Shown here piece by piece: positions 4,911 through 13,803 of a stretch of 36,678 nt of DNA (position 1 is the stretch's first letter; the number at the start of each line of letters is the position of its first letter). The position numbers and the translations under genes were made by a program. This DNA comes from a virus: positions 1 to 36,678 of IMG/VR virus record IMGVR_UViG_3300033571_004799, one strand, 5' to 3'. The notes under the pieces are model-generated. The model did not search any database and was not told the origin of the DNA. It was given only the letters and a program-made list of their open reading frames with translations.

Positions 4911-6517
4911 TGGCTGAACTTAACTTCAAGCCAACTCCGCACCCAGTCATCAAGATGCCAGACATCAAGATGCTGGTTGAAAAACTGGGCATCGAAACGA
5001 CTGCACAGATACTGGAGTTGCGAGAAGATAAGATTTTAGCCGAACAGTTAGACCCTTATCGTCACGGCTTTGAGCCTGACCATTGGAAAAAAGCGGACGA
5101 ACTTCTTAAGAACAAGCAGGAGATACTGGTGCTTGGCGGCAATCGTGCAGGTAAGACGGAGTGGATGGCTAAGAGGGTAATCCAAACTCTCATCAATAAG
5201 GAAAAGTCGATGGTCTGGTGCTTGCACACGACACAGAAGTCGAGCATTCAGATGCAACAGAATGTTATCTGGAAGTATATGCCTCCAGAACTGAAGAACT
5301 GTAAGAAGACAAAGGTCACTAATATCGCATACTCACAGAAAAACGGGTTCTCTGAAGAGTCGTTTATTCTGCCAAACGGCTCACAGTGCGTGTTTATGAA
5401 TTACGCACAGAAGCGAGATGTCATCGAAGGTGGTGAGTGCGACCTTATTTGGTGCGATGAACTTGTGCCGATGGACTGGGTAGAGACTTTGCGGTATCGT
5501 CTGGTAACCAGAAGAGGAAAATTGGCTATTACTTTTACCCCTATTAGCGGCTACTCTCAGGTTGTTAAGGACTTTGTGGCTGGTTGCTCGTTCAAAGAGT
5601 GGTTACCTGCACCAATTTTAGATAATAATACAACATATGTGGGTGGAGTACCTAAGGGGCATATGCCTTTTACAGCCGACAGCCATCGTTCCAATGCATC
5701 GGTCATTTGGTTTCACTCCCAACTCAATCCTTACAACCCTTTTGACGAATTAGTTAAAACTTTAGAGGGAAAAAACCTCTACGAGAAGAAAATTCGTGCT
5801 TACGGATGGGCTGATAACACAGTAGGTAACCAGTTCCCTAGATTTTCTGACTCACATATCATTGACAGTAAGAAAGTTCCAGAAGAAGGGACTAATTACA
5901 TGGTAGTAGACCCCGCTGGGGCGAGAAACTGGTTTATGATTTGGGCTAGGAAGGCTGATGACGGCAATCTTTATATTTATAGAGAGTGGCCTGACATTTC
6001 TTACGGCGAATGGGCGTTACCTAGCGAAAAACCCGATGGTAAAGAGGGTATGGCTCAAAGAAACGGGGCTGGTATGGGTATTGATGACTACAAGCGTCTT
6101 ATAAAGAAACTGGAAGGAGACGAAGAGATGATGGAGCGGTATATCGACCCTCGTGCAGGTGCTACTCAAGCCATTGGCAGGGACGGAGGCACATCTGTTA
6201 TTGAACTTTTAGATGGTGGCGATGAGCCTATGTACTTCTCTCCTGCCGCAGGTATCAGCATAGAGCAAGGAGTTGCTATGATTAATGACTTAATTGCATG
6301 GAATTTAGAACAGCCGTTGTCTCCTCTCAACCAGCCTAAACTTTTTGTAACTAATAATTGCAAAAACCTAATATACTGTATAAAAGAATGGACAGGTGCT
6401 GATGGGGACAAAGGGTCTACAAAAGACCCGATTGACTGCCTTAGGTACTTGGTCGTTATGCAACCTGAGTACATAGACCTGCAACAGATGCCTGTCAATA
6501 AGCCGTTCTCCTACTAA
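4910..6517 (+). CDS. terL: Terminase large subunit
   Basis: The 535-residue length is normal for the family. An ATPase domain carries Walker A GGNRAGKT (76-83), a Walker B CDLIWCDE (177-184, acidic pair D183/E184) and the coupling motif TFTP (208-211). The RNase H-like nuclease domain has candidate metal ligands at D334 (VDPAG), D413 (YIDPRAG) and D509 (KDPIDCLRY). The enzyme drives genome packaging into the prohead and cuts the concatemer. ATG is taken from the TAATG overlap with the preceding gene, and the same overlap joins it to the portal gene. No small subunit is recognised. A candidate by position is the ORF at 2033. Confidence 0.95.
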   Translation: MAELNFKPTPHPVIKMPDIKMLVEKLGIETTAQILELREDKILAEQLDPYRHGFEPDHWKKADELLKNKQEILVLGGNRAGKTEWMAKRVIQTLINKEKSMVWCLHTTQKSSIQMQQNVIWKYMPPELKNCKKTKVTNIAYSQKNGFSEESFILPNGSQCVFMNYAQKRDVIEGGECDLIWCDELVPMDWVETLRYRLVTRRGKLAITFTPISGYSQVVKDFVAGCSFKEWLPAPILDNNTTYVGGVPKGHMPFTADSHRSNASVIWFHSQLNPYNPFDELVKTLEGKNLYEKKIRAYGWADNTVGNQFPRFSDSHIIDSKKVPEEGTNYMVVDPAGARNWFMIWARKADDGNLYIYREWPDISYGEWALPSEKPDGKEGMAQRNGAGMGIDDYKRLIKKLEGDEEMMERYIDPRAGATQAIGRDGGTSVIELLDGGDEPMYFSPAAGISIEQGVAMINDLIAWNLEQPLSPLNQPKLFVTNNCKNLIYCIKEWTGADGDKGSTKDPIDCLRYLVVMQPEYIDLQQMPVNKPFSY

Positions 6518-8721
6518 TGGACAATTATAATTCTAAAAGACACGAACTTGGTGAGTCGGCTGACCCGCTTTTGCTGGCAGACGACAAGCCGAACATCCCT
6601 GAACTGGTCAATGAACTGAGTCGCTCCTACTTGTTTGGTGCGAACACTACAGCACTTAACGACAATGATGACCTTCGTTTTTGCAGATGGGAAGGTCAGA
6701 CAACTGACGGAAAGAAATTTTCTGAAAATCGGAATGAAGATGACCCTGCTTTGCCGTTTGAAGGTGCTTCTGACTCTAGAATTAGGCTGATTGACAGAGT
6801 CATTAATGAGCAGGTGTCGCTTTGGATGAACTCTCTGAAGGGTTCTAAGTTAGGCGTGTCTGGAAGAACAGCGGACGACGCTAAGAACGCCGCTTCGATG
6901 TCTACTCTCCTTGAGTACATTACTGCTGGTCGCTTGAAGCAGGAAATTAGAAGAGAAGCCGAACTCTGGGCTAACTACACCAACCAGTATGGCTGGGCGG
7001 CTGTTCATGTTGGCTGGGAACAGGAAATGGGAACTCGTGAACAACGCTTTACCATCTCCGACTTGGTGAACATGGCTTCCGAGGCTTTTAAGGCCGACCC
7101 TGACTCTCCTCTGTCGTCTATTCCCTCTTTATTGCTCGACCCTGAAAAGGACGAGATGACAGTCTCTTTAATCGTAAATTTCCTACCTAATTTTTCCGAA
7201 AAGGAGATTAGAAGAATGGTCAAGGAACTTAGAGAACAAGGCTACACCAAAGTCTACGAGGAAGTTTTATTAAAAAGCCTTCCGTGCGTCACCACGCTTA
7301 AGCCGTATGACGAGATTTCTTTCCCTCCTGAAACCATTGATTTACAGAAGGCTCGCATTGTTTTCCGCAAGGTCTTTATGACCGAACTGGAAGTCCGTGC
7401 GATGATTAATACGGACAAGTGGGATGAAGAAGGTGTGGAAGAAGCCGTTAAAACAAAGGGTATGTTCACTTGGTACAGAGACCCTAATGTCGTCCCGACC
7501 AATTCTCTTGCTCAGGATTACAGACTCAGAACCAACAACCTTATCGAAATTTGCTACGCCTATTACAGGCAACTGAACGAGGACGGAACTCCCTGTGTCT
7601 ACTACACAGTGTTCTCTCCTAATGCCAGTTCTGAAACGCATTTGAAGCACGAAAAGTTAGGATATGCTCATGGCAAATATCCCTTTGTCGTGCTTCGCAG
7701 GGAGTATATTAGAAAGGCCATATACGAGAGTCGAGGCATCACGGACATCCTTTCTACTGACCAAGCCGAACTGAAGGCACAGCGAGACGCTATGCGTGAC
7801 CGCACGGCGTTTGAAACTGTCCCGCCCCTGATGTACAAGAGGCGGGTTGGAGGCACTGGCCGAATTGGGCCAGCGATGTTACTCCCTGTTTCAGATGTCA
7901 ATGCGGACTACAAGTGGATGGAGCCGCCTAAGGGTTCTCCCCAGATTGCTGAGTTTGTGGTCAATCAGATTGAGAAGGAAGCGGCTGGGTACTTTGGTCT
8001 TACCAGAGAAGAGTCTCCTCCTGCCCTTGCTCAGATGCTTCAGCAGACATCCGTTGACAACTGGCTTACTGCTTGGGGTGAGGTTTACACGCAGATGCTA
8101 CAACTCGCCGTCCAGTATATGGATGTCGTTGAAGTCGAGCGTATCTGCGGCTCTCCTGTTCCTAAGATGATGGACGACATCACAAACCAGTACGACTTTG
8201 AGGTTAAGTTTGATGTCAGAAATCTGTACAGCGACCTTGTCCTTGAGAAGTTACAGGCCATCAACCAGTACATCCTGCCTCAGGATACTGGTGGTATCAT
8301 CGACAGAAATGCGATGGTTAAACTTTCCGTTGAGGCTGTTTCCTCTGACATTGCCAAGGCTGTCGTCACAGACCAAGCCTCTGCCAGCCAGAAACTGTAC
8401 AGAGATGTGCAGACTGAAATCGGCATGATGATGCTTGGCAACGAAGCCAACTATGTCGAGAACGACCCGACTGCCCAGACTAAGTTGATGTACCTGCAAG
8501 ACATTATGGCTAAGAACCTGAAGGCTCAACAGGCTTCTCAGGGCGACCAGATGTTCCAAGCCCTGTTGCAGAATTATGTAAAGAACCTGCAAATGTCTGT
8601 CATGCAACAACAGAACAAGCAAATCGGCAGAATTGGAGTAACCCCAGTTTCTGATAAGATGCAACAGGAGTCGTCTCAGAACCAATCCCCGATGCAGGGA
8701 GGCCAGAATGAAGGATACTGA
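6517..8721 (+). CDS. Portal protein
   Basis: The 734-residue product follows the terminase by TAATG. Residues about 75-100 (DPALPFEGASDSRIRLIDRVI) and the following helical region match the N-terminal wing of large podovirus/P22-class portal proteins. The middle has mixed alpha/beta crown and stem segments, and the C-terminus is Gln/Met-rich and helical (about 640-734). Length is like the P22 portal (about 725) rather than the T7 connector (about 536). The portal forms the dodecameric ring through which DNA enters and leaves the head. The identification rests on this motif, size and position between terminase and scaffold. Confidence 0.88.
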   Translation: MDNYNSKRHELGESADPLLLADDKPNIPELVNELSRSYLFGANTTALNDNDDLRFCRWEGQTTDGKKFSENRNEDDPALPFEGASDSRIRLIDRVINEQVSLWMNSLKGSKLGVSGRTADDAKNAASMSTLLEYITAGRLKQEIRREAELWANYTNQYGWAAVHVGWEQEMGTREQRFTISDLVNMASEAFKADPDSPLSSIPSLLLDPEKDEMTVSLIVNFLPNFSEKEIRRMVKELREQGYTKVYEEVLLKSLPCVTTLKPYDEISFPPETIDLQKARIVFRKVFMTELEVRAMINTDKWDEEGVEEAVKTKGMFTWYRDPNVVPTNSLAQDYRLRTNNLIEICYAYYRQLNEDGTPCVYYTVFSPNASSETHLKHEKLGYAHGKYPFVVLRREYIRKAIYESRGITDILSTDQAELKAQRDAMRDRTAFETVPPLMYKRRVGGTGRIGPAMLLPVSDVNADYKWMEPPKGSPQIAEFVVNQIEKEAAGYFGLTREESPPALAQMLQQTSVDNWLTAWGEVYTQMLQLAVQYMDVVEVERICGSPVPKMMDDITNQYDFEVKFDVRNLYSDLVLEKLQAINQYILPQDTGGIIDRNAMVKLSVEAVSSDIAKAVVTDQASASQKLYRDVQTEIGMMMLGNEANYVENDPTAQTKLMYLQDIMAKNLKAQQASQGDQMFQALLQNYVKNLQMSVMQQQNKQIGRIGVTPVSDKMQQESSQNQSPMQGGQNEGY

Positions 8722-8953
8722 TTACAATATCGCTACTTTCGCATTTCCTGAAAAGAATGCGGTTTGGGAGCATATCATGTATGTTTTAGACCTTAACATT
8801 AAGGCCGAGACTGAAATGGCTATATCCAAGGACTCAGTTGGTGAAAATCGTATACACCAATGCGGTAGAGCCGAGGCTTTGGTCGCTTTTAAAGCCCTGA
8901 TTTTAGAAGAGCAAAAAAAGGCTAGGATACAGGCAGGACTAACAATAGAATAA
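8708..8953 (+). CDS. Small conserved-type protein after the portal, 81 residues
   Basis: The ATG lies 14 bases inside the end of the portal gene and is one of the few starts with a good Shine-Dalgarno match (GGGAGG, 7 bases upstream). The product is helical (WEHIMYVLDLNIKAETEMAIS) with a central RIHQCGRAEALVAFKAL. Many podophages carry a small protein of this form immediately downstream of the portal. Its function is unknown. It may be a small head protein or assembly factor. Confidence 0.75.
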   Translation: MKDTDYNIATFAFPEKNAVWEHIMYVLDLNIKAETEMAISKDSVGENRIHQCGRAEALVAFKALILEEQKKARIQAGLTIE

Positions 8954-8957
8954 TTTC

Positions 8958-8987
8958 TTGACACTATAAGGATTAGTGTCTTATTAA
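8958..8987 (+). promoter_or_regulatory. Putative late promoter with inverted repeat before scaffold/capsid genes
   Basis: TTGACA at 8958-8963 is followed 17-18 bases later by TTATTA/TATTAA (8981-8987), a fair sigma70-type -10. It lies in the 99-base gap (8954-9052) before the scaffold gene. GACACTA (8960-8966) pairs perfectly with TAGTGTC (8974-8980) across a 7-base loop and a T-rich run follows. The same DNA could therefore act as a hairpin or an operator. It shares TTGACA and GATTAGT (8971-8977) with the element at 1998. A separate promoter would fit the high output needed for capsid and scaffold. Confidence 0.5.
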
Positions 8988-9052
8988 CTTCAGTTTCTGG
9001 GAGTCTGTAAAAACCCTGACAAAAAAACTACAGGCACTTTAGACCTTATCTA

Positions 9053-10033
9053 ATGGACAATAATAATAACACTGGAGCAGAAAACGCATCCAACGCTGAC
9101 AACAGCGAAAGCAGTTTTCAGGAAAGCAACTTTCCTAGTGCCGCTGAAATCAGCGGAAAACTAAACGAACTTCTGTGGGACGATGTTGCCGAGCCACAGA
9201 CGGAAGCAGACGAAGCCGAAAGTAATCAGTCTGAAGACCAGCAGTCTGAGGGCGAGCCGCAAGAGGCCGTATCCGAAGAAACTGAAGGCGAAGAGGTTCA
9301 TTCAAAGTCCGAGGAAGAACAAGAAGAAGTTTCTCGTGGCGTTCAAAAGAGAATTGATAAACTCACAGCGAAGCGAAAAGAGGCCGAGGCCGAACTCGAA
9401 AAACTGAGAGAAGAAGTCGAACAACTTAAGAATGCTACTCCTGCTCCTAGAGAGCGTGAAATCCCTGACGAGCCTTATTCCAGTCTGAACACGATTGCCG
9501 AAATCGAGGCAGAGATTGCCCAAGCAAGGTCGGTTCGAAACTGGGCTGAGGAAAACGCAGATGGTTTTACGCACACGAACGAACAGGGCGAAGAAGAGTA
9601 CTATGACCCTGCCAAAGTCAGGCAGATTAAGGTAAACGCTATTAAGGCTCTCGAAGAGGGCTTACCTAGAAGATACCAGTACCTCCAAGCCAGAGACCAA
9701 ATCGAACAAGTTGTGACCAAGGAATATCCGTGGTGGGCAGATAAGACGGCTAAGGAACGGCAAATCGCCGAGCAATTCCTGAACGCTTTCCCTGCTATCA
9801 AGAAATTCCCTGATTACAAAATGGTTATCGGTGACTATATCAGAGGCGTAAAAGCCCGAGAAGCGACAGTGAGAGGTCAAAAGCCTGTCGTCAAAGCACC
9901 TATTCAGCCTCGCTCTAGCGGAGTTGCACCGACTGTCAAAAAGGAAGAAGTTCGCAGTCAGAACGCATACGCAAAGTTCGCCAAAACTGGCAGAACTGAT
10001 GACCTAGCAAATGTAATGAACAAGTTCCTATAA
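9053..10033 (+). CDS. Capsid scaffolding protein
   Basis: The 326-residue product lies directly upstream of the major capsid gene. Residues 1-95 are very acidic and Asn/Ser/Glu-rich. Residues about 97-127 form a charged coiled coil (RIDKLTAKRKEAEAELEKLR). The C-terminal part is basic, with a final helix (NAYAKFAKTGRTDDLANVMN) that would be the capsid-binding end. Acidic, helical, low in aromatic residues and adjacent to the capsid gene are the marks of podovirus scaffolds, which template the prohead and then leave. No protease motif is seen, so it is probably not a fused maturation protease. The start is ATG with no Shine-Dalgarno site. Confidence 0.85.
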   Translation: MDNNNNTGAENASNADNSESSFQESNFPSAAEISGKLNELLWDDVAEPQTEADEAESNQSEDQQSEGEPQEAVSEETEGEEVHSKSEEEQEEVSRGVQKRIDKLTAKRKEAEAELEKLREEVEQLKNATPAPREREIPDEPYSSLNTIAEIEAEIAQARSVRNWAEENADGFTHTNEQGEEEYYDPAKVRQIKVNAIKALEEGLPRRYQYLQARDQIEQVVTKEYPWWADKTAKERQIAEQFLNAFPAIKKFPDYKMVIGDYIRGVKAREATVRGQKPVVKAPIQPRSSGVAPTVKKEEVRSQNAYAKFAKTGRTDDLANVMNKFL

Positions 10034-10045
10034 TCATATACTACT

Positions 10046-11077
10046 ATGGCTAAATTAACAGAACCCAATATCGTCAGCGGTAAGCGTGAAGCCCTCGCTG
10101 ACATCATCTCGATGGTGGATGCTAAGTCCACCCCGTTCACCTCGATGGCCCCGAAGGTTGCTAAACCTGGCAACACTAAGTTCCGCTGGCAGGTTGACTC
10201 TCTCCCGAATGTGACACCCGAACAGGCTGGCATTGTCGATGGTACGGATGTTGACCCGAATGGTGCTCAGATTAAGAACTATGTCAAGGATGGTGCTAAC
10301 CAGTACCGCTACGAACTTGAAAACCACATTCAGATTTTCAGAGAAAGCACTCGTGTGTCTCCTCTGACAACTGACATTGCCGTGGTTGCTGGCGTTCGTT
10401 CCGAACTGTCGAACAATGTCGCTAAGGCTACCGAAATCCTGAAGCGTAAGATGGAAAGAACTCTTTGTTCTGCCAATCTTCCTAAGGCTGACGATGGCAA
10501 CACGCAGGGCTACGCTACTCGTGGTCTTGACTCGTGGATTAAGAACGACTTCACAGGCGACACTTACCTCGCTGTTCCGACTCCGTTCCGCACTCCTACC
10601 TCCAGCATCTCGACTGTCGGCACTGCCGCTCTTGATGAAATGGTCTGTCAGAACATCCTCGCTTCCGTCTTTGAACAGCAGGGCAAGCCGCAGGAATTCG
10701 ATGGTCTCGTTGGTTACAAGTTAAAGCAGGCTTTTACTGCTCTTACCTACACCACAAGACAGAATGCCAACTCTAACACTGCTTCCGTCATCCGCACTCT
10801 TAACAGAGACTCGGAACAGAGCGTGTACAAGTCCAGCATCGATGTCTTCGAAGGCGACTTCGGCTCCATCCGACTGCATACCTCGCTGTTCCTGAAGAAC
10901 AACTTCTGCGGTTACCTCCTGAACTGGGACTTAGTTGGCGTTGGCTACGGCGGCAACATCGCTCAGGTCAAGGAACTGACCGACAACGGCGGTGGCCCTG
11001 CTCGCATGGTCGAGGCGATTGCTACTTGCATCGTCAAGAACCCGCTCGGTCTCGCTAAGTTCGACTTCACCTCGTAA
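10046..11077 (+). CDS. Major capsid protein
   Basis: The 343-residue product begins with KREALADIISMVDAKSTPFTSM, a pattern typical of HK97-fold capsid proteins of the group often filed under DUF5309 or SU10-like capsid proteins. Further along, a helix with SELSNNVAKATEILKRKMERTL would be the long spine helix. The gene sits between scaffold and tail-adaptor genes. The first part of the gene is richer in C-ending codons than its neighbours, in keeping with high expression. The family label is from memory. The capsid role is strongly supported by position and sequence style. Confidence 0.9.
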   Translation: MAKLTEPNIVSGKREALADIISMVDAKSTPFTSMAPKVAKPGNTKFRWQVDSLPNVTPEQAGIVDGTDVDPNGAQIKNYVKDGANQYRYELENHIQIFRESTRVSPLTTDIAVVAGVRSELSNNVAKATEILKRKMERTLCSANLPKADDGNTQGYATRGLDSWIKNDFTGDTYLAVPTPFRTPTSSISTVGTAALDEMVCQNILASVFEQQGKPQEFDGLVGYKLKQAFTALTYTTRQNANSNTASVIRTLNRDSEQSVYKSSIDVFEGDFGSIRLHTSLFLKNNFCGYLLNWDLVGVGYGGNIAQVKELTDNGGGPARMVEAIATCIVKNPLGLAKFDFTS

Positions 11078-11081
11078 TTGA

Positions 11082-11447
11082 GTGGCTGACGCATTCGTCC
11101 AGTCTTTGGTTGAGATTATCCCTGCCCACCTCCACAAGGAGATGGAAAGGGAACTCGTCAACGGCTGGCGAATGCGTGAGTCTGTCGCACGAGCGGAAGC
11201 CAAGCAAATTGCCCATCATGGGCATATGAACGAGGCTAACGACATCAAAGGTCTCGGCAGAAAAATCGCAAGCATTCCTGCCGATGCCTATCACTATTGG
11301 GGACAGCGACTAGGGTACGAATGCTGGAAGGACAAGCAGTTTATGCGTGAATACCTTCGTGATAATCCCGAACTCGCTGTCCGCAATTATTGTAAGAAGA
11401 CTGTCGTGCAAGGCACAATCTTCACATCTGACGGCTACAAGGTCTAA
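11082..11447 (+). CDS. Hypothetical virion-region protein, 121 residues (GTG start)
   Basis: The frame opens at GTG 11082, four bases after the capsid stop. The first in-frame ATG would remove 20 residues of a good helix, so GTG is preferred. The product has KGLGRKIASIPADAYHYWGQRLGYECWKD and a basic C-terminus. Small proteins with a similar 'IP.DAY.YWG.RLG..CW' segment occur near capsid genes in other environmental phages as far as I recall, with unknown function. It ends as TAATG with the next gene. Its position suits a head-completion or decoration protein. Confidence 0.7.
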   Translation: MADAFVQSLVEIIPAHLHKEMERELVNGWRMRESVARAEAKQIAHHGHMNEANDIKGLGRKIASIPADAYHYWGQRLGYECWKDKQFMREYLRDNPELAVRNYCKKTVVQGTIFTSDGYKV

Positions 11448-12220
11448 TGCGTATATCCAACTTCTCACAAGTCCTCTTTGAAGCCCTGCAATACAGCGGC
11501 AACGACAGGCACAACATCTCGGACGAGACATTTGCTCAGTTCCGTGACTTCATTTCTGCCAGACTCCGTGAGGCGTGGGAACAGGACGAATGGTTGGACA
11601 TCTGCCGACTTGCACAATTTACTATTACGACAGACGCAAATAATGTGTCTTCGTTCACTTTACCTCCTGACGCTGGGGAAGTCCTCGGTGTCTATAATTT
11701 AAACCCTCAGGTTACCACCAGAGCCAGAGACATCGGATACGAGATATACGATGATGGCACTACAACCAAGGTCATCCTCCGCTCTAACTTTGTCACCGAA
11801 GGATGGTACAACTACAGAAAGAAGTGTCCTCAGTTGACTGGAGAACTGTACGACTCGGCTAGAGTTTACTCTCAGGGCGTTCAGGTCTACTTTGACAGCG
11901 GCTCTGGCACAGGCACATATCTTCCTGTGTCTGGAAAGCCTCACTACGGAAACTTCTATACCTGCCTTACAGCAGTTACTGTGGCTGGACAGAACCCTAA
12001 CACGCATCCTGCGTTGTGGGAAAAGGTAGAAATACCTTATATTTTTGGCAACTACCTTGCTTGGGGAGCCGCCGCTAATTGGCTGGTATCCGAAGGTCAA
12101 CTTCAAGAGGCCGCTGGCCTTGACTCCAAGGCAACCTATATGCTCTCTGTTGAGGCTGACAAGATTGCTCGTCAGCAGAACCAGTCTCAGAAAATTAAAT
12201 TCATCAATCCCTACACCTAA
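11447..12220 (+). CDS. Head-tail adaptor / tail tubular A-like protein
   Basis: The 257-residue product starts with helices (NISDETFAQFRDFISARLREAWEQDEWLDIC), then a beta-rich middle (about 60-170), then a helical C-terminus (LAWGAAANWLVSEGQLQEAAGLDSKA). This helix-beta-helix order and its place directly after the capsid gene fit the adaptor ring below the portal (T7 gp11, P22 gp4 class). Sequence identity to those is not visible by eye, so the assignment rests on architecture and gene order. It is coupled by TAATG on both sides. Confidence 0.65.
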   Translation: MRISNFSQVLFEALQYSGNDRHNISDETFAQFRDFISARLREAWEQDEWLDICRLAQFTITTDANNVSSFTLPPDAGEVLGVYNLNPQVTTRARDIGYEIYDDGTTTKVILRSNFVTEGWYNYRKKCPQLTGELYDSARVYSQGVQVYFDSGSGTGTYLPVSGKPHYGNFYTCLTAVTVAGQNPNTHPALWEKVEIPYIFGNYLAWGAAANWLVSEGQLQEAAGLDSKATYMLSVEADKIARQQNQSQKIKFINPYT

Positions 12221-12525
12221 TGTCTTTATCTTACACAGCCTTTTCTACACCCGCCCTGCGGAAGATGTCCCATTCGGACATTACTATGACAACTTCTTTT
12301 GCTCAGGTGCTTGGCCCTAGAGTTCTTCCTGAGCGTAGAGTTGTCGTAGCCATCCAGAACAAGTCTTCCACGGCTGTACTTGAGGTCATCTTTGACACGA
12401 CTGGCTCTACTGGTCTGCTTATTCCCCCCAACCAGACAATCTCTCTGGAAAATTATAACGGAACTGTCCGTCTTAAGTCTGACACTGCTGGCTCTATTGC
12501 TCATCTTGCTGTAGGCTCTGTCTAA
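12220..12525 (+). CDS. Hypothetical small beta-rich protein, 101 residues
   Basis: The product has short alternating hydrophobic strands (RRVVVAIQNKSSTAVLEVIFD, then GLLIPPNQTISLENYNG and GSIAHLAVGSV), which suggests a small beta sandwich. No family is recognised. It is coupled by TAATG to both neighbours in the tail cluster, so it may be a small virion protein such as a head or tail decoration protein. Confidence 0.65.
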   Translation: MSLSYTAFSTPALRKMSHSDITMTTSFAQVLGPRVLPERRVVVAIQNKSSTAVLEVIFDTTGSTGLLIPPNQTISLENYNGTVRLKSDTAGSIAHLAVGSV

Positions 12526-13505
12526 TGTTCGGTAGACTTTTCAGTCTAATCGGCCTTTCTTGGGGCAACGGAAGTATGTCCGTTGACGGCCCAAGCGAAC
12601 TTCCGTCTTTCCCAGAGGCTGGTACAATTCTTCACACCCTGACAGATGAAGTGTACCCAATTGCTGAAGGTGGTAGTTCTTTTTACTTTAACAGCAATCA
12701 GTATCCTAATCAGCAAGCAGATGTATACGAAAAAGCCAATGGTCTTGGTGGCAGTTACATAGACTGGGCAAACGCATTTAATGTAGAGTTCATTCCGCAA
12801 TACACTCCTGCGTTTACTAATTATGACTCAACTAACGACTATGGAGCAGTAGAAGTTCCGTATGGAAGTAATAATTACTACTCCGCACAATACACTCGTT
12901 CAACATATACCCACGATGGAAATGGAAGTTATGAGTACAGCGGAGAAACTTCTCCAGAAAACAAGCCGTCTTATTCTTACATAACATACGCATACGACGA
13001 AACTTTTGAAGTACCAGATTTGTACTATGTTTATAATACTAATTACATAATTTCTAGTGGTAGATATTATAACTACGAATGGACTGGAGATGGTTCAACT
13101 TATCAAGTTTCTTCAGTTCAGGGCTTTTACTTCTCCTACGGACAGTCTTTCTATAGTGCATCAAGTTATACCAATGTTAATGGAACTGATTACCAAAACG
13201 GAACAGGAACTGATTATGTCCATAATGGACTTGGAAGTTACACTACATTAGGTACTGGAAACTACTATCCTTCTGGATGGCTTATTTACGAAGACTATTA
13301 TTACGGAACACAGTACCCTGTTGAAGTTCCTTCTGGAAGCCTTTACTACTACGACTCTCAGCGATACGGACAAGCATATGTCTGGGATGGAACGGGTGGA
13401 TATACAAATGTTTCAAGTTGGTATCTTCCATACGGAACATACATTGGCTATTATGACGGGTACAACTACTACTGGGATGGTATCGGAGGATACTATGCAA
13501 ATTAA
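12525..13505 (+). CDS. Tyrosine-rich repeat protein, candidate adhesin or tail tip
   Basis: The 326-residue product holds about 57 tyrosines (roughly one in six residues), with many Gly, Ser, Asn and Thr, and I see no cysteine. A loose repeat runs through residues about 120-326. Each unit has an aromatic-[DN]-G-x-G-[SG]-Y turn (HDGNGSYEY, TGDGSTYQ, HNGLGSYTT, WDGTGGYTN, WDGIGGYYAN), then a P-x-G loop and a YY pair. The N-terminus (MFGRLFSLIGLSWGNG) may anchor it. I recognise no family. Its place between the tail adaptor and nozzle genes suggests a surface-exposed virion protein. Tyr/Gly repeats can form solenoids or beta fibres and can bind sugars, which is inference. Confidence 0.75.
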   Translation: MFGRLFSLIGLSWGNGSMSVDGPSELPSFPEAGTILHTLTDEVYPIAEGGSSFYFNSNQYPNQQADVYEKANGLGGSYIDWANAFNVEFIPQYTPAFTNYDSTNDYGAVEVPYGSNNYYSAQYTRSTYTHDGNGSYEYSGETSPENKPSYSYITYAYDETFEVPDLYYVYNTNYIISSGRYYNYEWTGDGSTYQVSSVQGFYFSYGQSFYSASSYTNVNGTDYQNGTGTDYVHNGLGSYTTLGTGNYYPSGWLIYEDYYYGTQYPVEVPSGSLYYYDSQRYGQAYVWDGTGGYTNVSSWYLPYGTYIGYYDGYNYYWDGIGGYYAN

Positions 13506-13510
13506 ACTTT

Positions 13511-13699
13511 ATGGCTACTGAACCTATTACAATCGAAATTGGATGGAACGCTTTTATTCAAGGAGGCAAGCATTGTACTGGCTTCCGAGAGTTTAAGAAG
13601 GCTGGAAAGTATTTCGGCACTCAAACACTTATCAACAAGCCCACTGAGGCTGAACTCAAGGCTGAACTCGAAAGACTCAAAATTTCCCTACCTAAATGA
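13511..13699 (+). CDS. Hypothetical protein, 62 residues
   Basis: The ATG lies 5 bases after the stop of the tyrosine-rich protein and the stop overlaps the next ATG as ATGA. The N-terminal half is beta-like (TEPITIEIGWNAFIQGGKHC), and the C-terminal half is a charged helix (TEAELKAELERLKISL) that could be a short coiled coil. No family is recognised. It may be a chaperone or partner of its neighbour. Confidence 0.65.
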   Translation: MATEPITIEIGWNAFIQGGKHCTGFREFKKAGKYFGTQTLINKPTEAELKAELERLKISLPK

Positions 13700-13803
13700 T
13701 TACACTTATCCTTGCTACTGTCACCTTCCTTGGTGGCGTTTATGTCGGTACTCGCTGGTCTGAAAAGATTAAGTCCGTGTACTTCTCTATTATCTCTCAG
13801 TAA
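13696..13803 (+). CDS. Small single-pass membrane protein, 35 residues
   Basis: The gene is too short for usual gene calling but is locked into the operon. Its ATG overlaps the previous stop (ATGA) and its stop overlaps the next ATG (TAATG). The product has one hydrophobic segment (ITLILATVTFLGGVYVG, residues 2-18), then a basic and amphipathic end (RWSEKIKSVYFSIISQ). The overlap on both sides makes chance unlikely. Its role is unknown. A membrane peptide in the tail cluster could aid infection or lysis. Confidence 0.6.
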   Translation: MITLILATVTFLGGVYVGTRWSEKIKSVYFSIISQ

